From positions 1-37,367 of the forward strand of contig JAKSBP010000318.1 in the NCBI GenBank assembly GCA_022361035.1: 37,367 nucleotides of DNA, read 5' to 3'. Position 1 is the stretch's first letter, and every line of letters begins with the position of its first letter. The notes below the pieces were generated by a model. The model did no database searches. It saw only the letters and a list, made by a program, of their open reading frames with translations, and was not told the origin of the DNA. The stretch comes from Clostridia bacterium. Its GTDB lineage: Bacteria > Bacillota > Clostridia > Peptostreptococcales > Caminicellaceae. Below are positions 31,396 to 37,367 of the stretch, one piece after another. Made by a program: the position numbers and the translations under genes.

Positions 31396-31432
31396 CAATA
31401 AAAACATCGTATATAAAATACGGTGTTTTTTT
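31396..31432 (+). terminator. Terminator after rpsI
   Basis: AAAAACATCGTAT (31400-31412) pairs with ATACGGTGTTTTT (31418-31430), 13 bp with one G-U, over a 5-base loop, ending in a run of seven T. The A-rich 5' arm means it could also act on the minus strand. Confidence 0.85.
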
Positions 31433-31545
31433 ATTGAGAAAAACTTGACATTTATCAATTATTTCTCCTGGCTAAAGTATTAAAAGCTAGTTTAGGTCAT
31501 ATATATATAAGAATCTAGGTCTTCAAGGGAAAGGGGGATAATAAT

Positions 31546-32271
31546 ATGAAAATTGTTATATTAAAGAAGAAGAGCATAATATGGGTTATAATGTTATTAA
31601 TAGCTATTATAATTGGATTATTTGGCATATATAAATACAGCAATGCCATCAGGGTTTCATCCCTGCCAACATTAAGAAAAGTAATAATTATTGATCCCGG
31701 CCACGGTGGTATAGATGGTGGAATGATTGGAACAACGACGGGAGTCTATGAAAGCAAAATAAACCTTGAGATTGCCCTTAGACTTAGAAAATACTTAGAG
31801 GAAAGTGGCAGTTTAGTGTTAATGACTAGGGATGAAGACGTGGGATTATATACGGATGGAGGAACCATTAGAAAAAAAAAGAATGAAGATTTAAGAAATA
31901 GGAAAAGACTATTTGACGAAAGCAATGCAGATATTGTGATAAGTATACATTCAAACAGTTTTGTACAATCCCAGTATTATGGTGCCCAGTCTTTTTATAG
32001 TCCAAACTGTGAAATGAGTAAACTTGCGGCTAAATTTATTCAAGAAGAGTTAATAAGGGTTTTAGACAATGGAAACACTAGAAAAGCAAAAGCAAAAAAG
32101 GATGTTTATATATTGAAAAATATAAAAGTACCCACAGTACTTGTGGAGTGTGGTTTTTTATCAAACCCTGGGGAAGAGAAGCTATTGAAAAGCTCTAACT
32201 ATCAAGAAAAAATTGCTTGGAGTATTTATGTAGGGATATTAAAGTATTTTCATAGACTGAGTAACCATTAG
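31546..32271 (+). CDS. cwlD: N-acetylmuramoyl-L-alanine amidase, CwlD type
   Basis: 241-residue amidase_3 enzyme. An N-terminal hydrophobic segment (about 11-28) would anchor it in the membrane or act as a signal peptide. The zinc ligands are H53 (DPGHGG), E69 and H135 (SIHSN), and the catalytic glutamate is E201 (VECGFLSN). CwlD in Bacillus and Clostridioides makes muramic-delta-lactam in the spore cortex, and the B. subtilis gene also lies downstream of rpsI, so the spore role is inferred from both. A TTGACA at 31445-31450 lacks a good -10. A hairpin spans its stop codon. Confidence 0.88.
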   Translation: MKIVILKKKSIIWVIMLLIAIIIGLFGIYKYSNAIRVSSLPTLRKVIIIDPGHGGIDGGMIGTTTGVYESKINLEIALRLRKYLEESGSLVLMTRDEDVGLYTDGGTIRKKKNEDLRNRKRLFDESNADIVISIHSNSFVQSQYYGAQSFYSPNCEMSKLAAKFIQEELIRVLDNGNTRKAKAKKDVYILKNIKVPTVLVECGFLSNPGEEKLLKSSNYQEKIAWSIYVGILKYFHRLSNH

Positions 32272-32318
32272 CTTCTGGGGAAAGAAAAACATGATAGAAA
32301 TTTAGAAGAAGCTAATGG
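32265..32318 (+). promoter_or_regulatory. 12-bp inverted repeat spanning the cwlD stop
   Basis: CCATTAGCTTCT (32265-32276) is exactly complementary to AGAAGCTAATGG (32307-32318), with a 30-base A-rich loop between. The 5' arm includes the stop codon of cwlD. No T run follows directly; the run at 32343-32349 lies after the next Shine-Dalgarno. It may be a 3'-end or intercistronic control element. Confidence 0.45.
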
Positions 32319-32349
32319 GTCTAAAGATAAATGTTAAGGAGGTTTTTTT

Positions 32350-33759
32350 ATGGGAAAAATTTTAGCTGGATACCTGATGCCTCATCCTCCAATCATTCTT
32401 AAGGAGATAGGTAGGGGAAAGGAAAGGGAGATTCAAAATACAATTAAAGCCATGGAGGAAGTAGCTAGAGATATTAAAAGTAAGGAGCCAAAAACAATAA
32501 TACTCATTACTCCCCATGGACCTGTTTTTAGTGATGCTATAGCAATATCTGTTGAGGCTGAGCTTAAGGGTAATATGGCAAGCTTTGGAGCAGAGCAAGT
32601 TAAGATGGTAAAGGATAATGATCTGGAATTATCTAAGAAAATAATAAAATATGCAACTAATAAAAAAATATTTTGTGCAATGCTAAATGAGCAATTGGCT
32701 GGGGAGTACAAAATATCAACTAGCCTTGACCATGGAAGTATAGTTCCTTTGTACTTTGTGGATAAAGAATATATGGACTACAGGCTTATCCACATTACAT
32801 ATGGACTACTCTCTAGTGAAGATTTGTATAGCTTTGGAAAATCCATTCAAGAGGCCGTAGAAGAAGGAGAAAAAGATGTAGTAGTCATAGCTAGTGGAGA
32901 CTTATCCCATAAACTTAAGGAGGATGGACCCTACGGTTATAATCCCGCTGGAGAAACCTTTGATAGACTAATTATTGATTCCATAGAAAATTTGGAAATA
33001 GAGAAGATTGTTAGCATAGATAGACATCTATGTGAAGAAGCTGGAGAATGTGGGATGGCTTCTATTGGTATAATGTTAGGAGCCTGTGATGGATATGAAA
33101 TATCTTCAAAGGTTATTTCCTATGAGGGACCCTTTGGAGTTGGGTATGGGGTAGCAAAATTAGAAGTTGGTAAGTATAATAGAGATAGAGAGCTTGTGGA
33201 TAAACTATACGATAGAAAAAGAGATAGAATAAAGAAAATCAGAGATAAAGAAGATGAATATGTTAAACTAGCAAGAGTTAGCTTAGAGTATTACCTTAAG
33301 AATGAAAGTATTATGAAGCTTCCCCAAAACATATCTCAGCAACTATTAGATAATAAAAACGGAGTATTTGTCTCCATTGAAAAAGATGGAAATTTAAGGG
33401 GATGCATAGGTACCATAAGACCTACAACTGAAAATGTTGCTAAGGAGATAGTTGAAAATGCTATAAAAGCAGGCACAGAAGACTCCAGATTTCTTCCAGT
33501 AGATGAAGATGAATTAGATGAATTAGTATATTCTGTGGATATCTTGATGAAACCTGAACCAGTTACCTCCTTAGAAGAACTTAATCCACAGAAATATGGA
33601 GTTATTGTTAGTTTAGATAGACGCATAGGCCTACTTTTGCCAAACTTGGAAGGAGTAGATACCAGTGAAAAGCAAATAAGTATAGCTCTTAGGAAAGCAG
33701 GAATAGGAGCTGAAGAAGAGTATAATATCCAAAGATTTAAAGTAATAAGACATAGATAG
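32350..33759 (+). CDS. MEMO-AMMECR1 fusion protein of the AmmeMemoRadiSam system
   Basis: 469-residue two-domain protein. Residues 1 to about 272 resemble the MEMO / class III extradiol dioxygenase (LigB) fold, with histidines in MPHPP (H12), ITPHGP (H56), SLDHGS (H128) and GDLSH (H187). Residues about 300-469 are an AMMECR1 domain, with the hallmark LRGCIGTI at 349-356. A charged linker joins them. In bacteria AMMECR1, MEMO and a radical SAM protein co-occur as the AmmeMemoRadiSam system, whose reaction I do not know to be established; the radical SAM partner is encoded 476 bases downstream. ATG 32350 follows AAGGAGG. A dioxygenase activity is not implied by the fold alone. Confidence 0.88.
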   Translation: MGKILAGYLMPHPPIILKEIGRGKEREIQNTIKAMEEVARDIKSKEPKTIILITPHGPVFSDAIAISVEAELKGNMASFGAEQVKMVKDNDLELSKKIIKYATNKKIFCAMLNEQLAGEYKISTSLDHGSIVPLYFVDKEYMDYRLIHITYGLLSSEDLYSFGKSIQEAVEEGEKDVVVIASGDLSHKLKEDGPYGYNPAGETFDRLIIDSIENLEIEKIVSIDRHLCEEAGECGMASIGIMLGACDGYEISSKVISYEGPFGVGYGVAKLEVGKYNRDRELVDKLYDRKRDRIKKIRDKEDEYVKLARVSLEYYLKNESIMKLPQNISQQLLDNKNGVFVSIEKDGNLRGCIGTIRPTTENVAKEIVENAIKAGTEDSRFLPVDEDELDELVYSVDILMKPEPVTSLEELNPQKYGVIVSLDRRIGLLLPNLEGVDTSEKQISIALRKAGIGAEEEYNIQRFKVIRHR

Positions 33760-33791
33760 ATATTAAAGGTAAAGAAATATATGAAGATATA

Positions 33792-33921
33792 TGTGGATAA
33801 CTTGTGGATAAAAAATACTTAAACTAGCTAACGTTAAGTAAAAAAGCTTTATTCATAGCTTGATAGTTATCCACATAATTATCCATAGACTATGGATTCA
33901 TCAATATGGATATGTGGACAA
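33792..33921. promoter_or_regulatory. Cluster of five DnaA-box-like sites
   Basis: The 476-base spacer 33760-34235 has no gene. It holds three perfect TTATCCACA boxes: two tandem as TGTGGATAA at 33792-33800 and 33803-33811 (one helical turn apart) and one inverted at 33867-33875. Two one-mismatch boxes follow: TTATCCATA at 33879-33887 and TGTGGACAA at 33913-33921. ATGTGGATAACT (33791-33802) is an exact inverted repeat of 33865-33876. The rest (33922-34235) is very AT-rich, with small hairpins at 34038-34060 and 34129-34149 and a TATAAT at 34164-34169. It could be a DnaA-titrating or regulatory cluster, or an origin. Confidence 0.75.
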
Positions 33922-34235
33922 GGATAAGACTAAACTAAGCTAAAGAAGATATTTAATAAATATAGTATGTCAAATAAGATTGCTATACCATATATAAGTA
34001 TAGACCTAAGATTAATCAGTTAAATAATTCACTAAAAGATGTGGAAATCTCTTTTCCATCAACTATATTTAAGATAAAGAATAGTTAACCTATATTAAAG
34101 TATAAGACAAGTGTATTAAAGTTAAATAAAGGAATTATGAAAATTCCTTAGGTGTTGTGTAATTATAATCTAATTTTTACTGGCACAAAGGGTTAATTCA
34201 ATGTATGAATATAAGAATTTATTGGAGGAAGTTAC

Positions 34236-35228
34236 ATGAGTGATACTATAAAAGAGGACCAGTTCTATGAAAAGTTTAAAGATGGGAGAATTAAATGTTT
34301 TTTATGCCCCCATGGATGTGAAATATCTCATAATATGGTAGGGAAATGTAGGGTAAGAAAGAATTCAAGTAAAGGTCTTATAACATTGAACTATGGAAAA
34401 ATAACGGCCCATAATATGGATCCCATAGAAAAAAAACCCCTATATCACTTTTATCCTGGGAAGAATATATTTTCTATAGGAAGCTTTGGATGCAATCTAA
34501 AATGCAGTTTCTGTCAAAATTATAGTATTGCCCATGGTAATCCAGAATGTACAGAAGCTATGCCAGAAAAGGTCGCTGAAATTTCTAGCAGACAGATAGA
34601 TAATATAGGTGTTGCTTATACATATAATGAACCCTCAGTTTGGTATGAATTTGTATTAGATACTGCAAAGCTTGTAAGGGAAAAAGGGAAAAAGAACGTA
34701 GTAGTATCAAATGGATATATAGAAAGGGAGCCGCTGCTAAGGCTTATTCCCCATATAGACGCAATGAATATTGACCTAAAGTCCTTTTCAAAGAAGTTCT
34801 ACAATGATATATGTAAAGGAGAGCAGAGTCCCGTAATGGAAACCATATTGACAGCTAGAAAGGACTGCCATATAGAAATAACCACACTATTGATAGAAGG
34901 CCTTAATACAGAAAGGGAGGAGATAGCACAGTTAGCTAAGTGGGTATCTTCCATAGATAGAGATATACCCCTTCATTTATCCAGGTATTATCCCGCATAT
35001 GAAATGGACCTACCGGCAACTTCAGTTAAGACAATCATTGAACTTTATAATGAATCAAAACAATATTTAAACTATGTGTATATAGGAAACATATATGGAT
35101 TTGATAATAATACATACTGTCCAAATTGTAAAACACTAATAGTATCAAGGGATTTTAAAGTAGAAATACAAAGCTTAGTTAGTGGACTATGTAATAATTG
35201 TGGTGAAAAGATTAGAATAGTTTTTTAA
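34236..35228 (+). CDS. amrS: AmmeMemoRadiSam system radical SAM protein AmrS
   Basis: 330-residue radical SAM protein. The 4Fe-4S motif is CNLKCSFC (C86, C90, C93). An N-terminal cysteine group (C21, C24, C28, C38) and a C-terminal zinc-ribbon-like pair (YCPNCK and LCNNCG) suggest extra metal sites. It resembles pyruvate formate-lyase activating enzymes in its core but lacks a nearby pflB; family layout and the upstream MEMO-AMMECR1 gene identify it as the AmmeMemoRadiSam partner. ATG 34236 is 7 bases after GGAGG. Substrate unknown. Confidence 0.88.
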   Translation: MSDTIKEDQFYEKFKDGRIKCFLCPHGCEISHNMVGKCRVRKNSSKGLITLNYGKITAHNMDPIEKKPLYHFYPGKNIFSIGSFGCNLKCSFCQNYSIAHGNPECTEAMPEKVAEISSRQIDNIGVAYTYNEPSVWYEFVLDTAKLVREKGKKNVVVSNGYIEREPLLRLIPHIDAMNIDLKSFSKKFYNDICKGEQSPVMETILTARKDCHIEITTLLIEGLNTEREEIAQLAKWVSSIDRDIPLHLSRYYPAYEMDLPATSVKTIIELYNESKQYLNYVYIGNIYGFDNNTYCPNCKTLIVSRDFKVEIQSLVSGLCNNCGEKIRIVF

Positions 35229-35336
35229 TATGTAGATACGTGAAAAAATTGTCAAATTACGATTTGCTAAATAGATTTTAACTTTCAAATAGTAGAAATA
35301 GAATTGTTTAAACCTGACACCGATTAATCGACCCTT

Positions 35337-35395
35337 AAGACTCCCCTTCTACAAGTGGGAGATTTTACTCTTCTCCTTTAAGGTGGAGAAGTCTT
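35337..35395. terminator. Hairpin pair between convergent genes
   Basis: CTCCCCTT (35341-35348) pairs with AAG-T-GGGAG (35353-35361), one bulged T, followed by ATTTT: a terminator for amrS. CTTCTCC (35370-35376) pairs with GGAGAAG (35385-35391), which could serve the minus-strand gene. AAGACT (35337-35342) and AGTCTT (35390-35395) can pair around both. The upstream stretch 35229-35336 shows nothing further. Confidence 0.6.
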
Positions 35396-35429
35396 CAGCC
35401 TTGGCCCTTTAAAAAGTTCCCTTATACCC

Positions 35430-35867
35430 CTAATATTTAGAGGATTTATTTATAGAAAATTTCTTGCCATTTATCTTTTCTAAAGAAAACTTTTTATGAT
35501 GCATTTTTGCCTTTTCTGAGTTCATAAAATGCCCTTTCAAGCCATCAAGGTCTTTAAATAAATTACGTTCACAATTGGGACAATATTCGTGATACTTAGA
35601 TAGGATTAATGTATTACATCTTTTACAGTGAATATTTACTGATTCTGCTTCCACCTCAAGGAGTCTTCCCTCTTTAACAAAATGCTTGATAGTCTTATGG
35701 CTTACACCAGTATATTCCGACACTTCAAAGGCAGTTGCCATAGGGTGATTTTTCAAGTATTCTCTAATTTTGTCAAAAAATTTATCATAGACTTCATAAC
35801 ATACATCACAATAGTCTCTTATAGTATTATCTTGGATTAATTTTTTACACCGTATACATTCTTTCAT
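35430..35867 (-). CDS. Zinc-ribbon / HTH protein, YvyF-like
   Basis: 145-residue protein, the only supported minus-strand gene. An N-terminal CIRCKK...YCDVCY zinc ribbon is followed by an HTH-like segment (ATAFEVSEYTGVSHKTIKHFVKEGRLL), a second CKRCN...YCPNC ribbon, and a Lys- and His-rich tail. This layout resembles the flagellar-operon protein YvyF of Bacillus, but no flagellar gene is in the window. The start chosen is ATG at 35867, 6 bases after GGAGG; two earlier in-frame ATGs overlap or touch that site. A possible promoter reads TTTAGA-18-TATTAT further upstream. Function unknown; a regulator or RNA-binding role is a guess. Confidence 0.8.
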   Translation of the reverse strand: MKECIRCKKLIQDNTIRDYCDVCYEVYDKFFDKIREYLKNHPMATAFEVSEYTGVSHKTIKHFVKEGRLLEVEAESVNIHCKRCNTLILSKYHEYCPNCERNLFKDLDGLKGHFMNSEKAKMHHKKFSLEKINGKKFSINKSSKY

Positions 35868-36219
35868 ATACATCCTCCACATTTCTATTATGTCAGTAAA
35901 CTTTAAGTTATAATAGGCTTTTATAGAAAAATTTCTAAACCTTACCGTTTCTATAGAACCATATCTAGGACTTAAACACCAGATATCTATATAATACTAC
36001 CCATACTAATATTATACAAGAAAAAAGTAAATAAAACATTAGTACTTAAGAACTACATATTATAAAAGGTTTCTACAATATGTGACCTATAAATCTGAGA
36101 AATTTACTATTTAAAATGAAAAATTTAAAGAAAAAAGGAACCTTATTAAAATAAAATACATATATTAAAAATGTAAATATAAATGATAATCAATATCAAA
36201 ATTGGGAGGAATAGGAAAT
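35868..36219. other. 352-base divergent spacer without a gene
   Basis: This AT-rich spacer separates the minus-strand zinc-ribbon gene from asnB. It contains a 10-bp palindrome TTCTATAGAA (35949-35958) and a Fur-like motif near its right end. No T-box, riboswitch core or convincing plus-strand -35/-10 pair was found by eye. Confidence 0.6.
36179..36197. promoter_or_regulatory. Fur-box-like motif before asnB
   Basis: The core ATGATAATCA (36183-36192) followed by ATATC matches 15 of 19 positions of the classical GATAATGATAATCATTATC Fur consensus. It lies 22 bases before the asnB start. In such AT-rich sequence a chance match is possible. Confidence 0.3.
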
Positions 36220-37367
36220 ATGTGTGGAATAACTGGATGGATAAGCAATAAAAGGGAGATAGGTCATAGAATTGACATTATTGAAAATATGACAGATAGT
36301 TTAAAAAAAAGAGGGCCTGATAGTTTAGGTATATATAAAACAAAAAATGTACTCTTAGGTCATAGGCGATTGACTATAGTTGATCCCGAAGGGGGAATTC
36401 AACCGATGATGAAAAAGATAGATGATAGAGAGTACACTATAGTTTATAATGGTGAGTTGTACAATACAGAGGAAGTAAGGAAGAATTTAAAGGATAGAGG
36501 TCATAAATTTAAGTCCTATTCAGATACGGAAGTACTTTTACTATCATATATTGAGTGGGGAGAAGATTGTTTAAATAAAATAAACGGAATTTTTGCCTTT
36601 TGCATATGGGATGAGAAGAATAAAAAGGCTTTTTTAGCGAGGGACCAGTTGGGGGTAAAGCCTTTATTCTACATGGATAATGGAGATTCATTAATATTTG
36701 CATCGGAAATAAAATCTATTTTGCAGCACCCAGATGTTGATCCAATAATTAATCAAGGAGGGCTCCTTGAAATATTTGGTCTTGGACCATCAAGGGCATT
36801 GGGAAGTGGGGTATTTAAAGATATTAAAGAAATACCTCCCGCCCATAGATTAGTATTTGATTCTAGGGGAATGCAGATAAGAAAGTACTGGGACCTAGAG
36901 GCTAAACCCCATTTAGAGGATTTAGATACTACAGCAGAGCATGTAAGGGAGCTTGTAGTAGATGCAATTGAGAGGCAATTAATATCAGATGTTCCCATAT
37001 GTACATTCTTATCGGGAGGATTGGATTCCAGTGTAATATCGGTAGTTGCAGCAAATAAGCTAAAGAGGGATGGAAGGGGAAATTTAAATACCTTTTCAAT
37101 TAACTATGAAGATAATGAAAAATACTTTACAGCAAATGAATTTCAACCGGATTCCGACAAATATTGGATTGATAGAGTATCTAGCCACATAGGAAGCAAC
37201 CATCAAAAAATTGTCTTAAATAACATAGAACTTGCTGAGGCTTTGGGACCAGCAGTTTTAGCCAGGGATTTGCCGGGAATGGCTGATATAGATTCATCCC
37301 TATATCTTTTTTGTAATGAAGTAAGAAAGAAGGCCACAGTTGCTCTTTCCGGTGAATGTGCCGACGA
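36220..37367 (+). CDS. asnB: Asparagine synthetase (glutamine-hydrolysing), 5' part
   Basis: The first 382 codons of an AsnB-type enzyme; the 3' end is outside the window. Cys2 after the initiator is the nucleophile of the N-terminal glutaminase domain; RGPDSLG, the GHRRLTIVD segment and YNGELYN are typical. The synthetase domain begins with the ATP pyrophosphate loop SGGLDSS (265-271) and reaches LSGECADE at the window edge. ATG 36220 is 9 bases after GGGAGGA. The EDNEKYFTANEFQPDSDKYW region suggests the AsnB/AsnO group of Firmicutes, one of which acts in sporulation in B. subtilis; the specific role here is unknown. Confidence 0.93.
   Translation, partial: MCGITGWISNKREIGHRIDIIENMTDSLKKRGPDSLGIYKTKNVLLGHRRLTIVDPEGGIQPMMKKIDDREYTIVYNGELYNTEEVRKNLKDRGHKFKSYSDTEVLLLSYIEWGEDCLNKINGIFAFCIWDEKNKKAFLARDQLGVKPLFYMDNGDSLIFASEIKSILQHPDVDPIINQGGLLEIFGLGPSRALGSGVFKDIKEIPPAHRLVFDSRGMQIRKYWDLEAKPHLEDLDTTAEHVRELVVDAIERQLISDVPICTFLSGGLDSSVISVVAANKLKRDGRGNLNTFSINYEDNEKYFTANEFQPDSDKYWIDRVSSHIGSNHQKIVLNNIELAEALGPAVLARDLPGMADIDSSLYLFCNEVRKKATVALSGECAD

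Noticed and set aside
33781..33822. A 13-codon frame starting ATG in the DnaA-box spacer
   Set aside because: Too short, no Shine-Dalgarno, and its bases are explained by the DnaA boxes.
35337..35395. Ends of an IS200/IS605-type element
   Set aside because: The hairpins resemble such ends, but there is no tnpA or tnpB remnant nearby; shared terminators of convergent genes explain them better.
35868..36219. T-box or amino-acid riboswitch ahead of asnB
   Set aside because: No T-box core, antiterminator sequence or terminator was seen in the spacer.

Overview
This window comes from a low-GC, AT-rich Gram-positive bacterium of the class Clostridia, possibly a Tissierellales-like lineage; the lineage within the class is a guess. 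The evidence is the Firmicutes order rpoB-rpoC-L7Ae-like-rpsL-rpsG-fusA-tuf followed by a continuous S10-spc-alpha superoperon, strong purine-rich Shine-Dalgarno (SD) sites, many GTG and TTG starts, zinc forms of S14, L36 and S4, and a CwlD-type amidase that suggests endospore formation. Nearly every gene is on the plus strand. The one supported minus-strand gene lies at 35430-35867.

Layout. 1-5091: the 3' part of rpoB, then complete rpoC. 5098-10393: the str region (L7Ae-family gene, rpsL, rpsG, fusA, tuf) behind a strong promoter, with structured spacers and a palindrome after tuf. 10557-21397: promoter, structured leader and the S10/spc genes rpsJ to secY. 21486-23561: adk, map, a KOW-domain gene, infA and rpmJ. 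23562-26597: the alpha operon (rpsM, rpsK, rpsD, rpoA, rplQ) ending in a clear terminator. 26601-26887: an unexplained long inverted repeat holding three internal hairpins. 26931-30316: the ECF transporter energising module (ecfA1, ecfA2, ecfT) and truA. 30401-31432: rplM-rpsI with its own promoter, leader and terminator. 31546-35228: cwlD, a MEMO-AMMECR1 fusion gene and the partner radical SAM gene; the last two are separated by a 476-base spacer that holds five DnaA-box-like sites. 35337-37367: convergent hairpins, a minus-strand zinc-ribbon/HTH gene, a 352-base spacer with a Fur-like motif, and the 5' part of an asparagine synthetase gene.

Together the first 31 kb make RNA polymerase, ribosomal proteins, elongation and initiation factors, the SecY channel, adenylate kinase and methionine aminopeptidase, a co-expressed growth block usually found near the replication origin. 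The less ordinary material is non-coding: the DnaA-box cluster at 33792-33921, the multi-hairpin element at 26601-26887, the mutually exclusive folds ahead of fusA, and the leaders ahead of rpsJ, rpsG and rplM. The poorly understood AmmeMemoRadiSam module (32350-35228) is the main protein-coding unknown. All pairings were found by reading the sequence; no folding program or database search was run.
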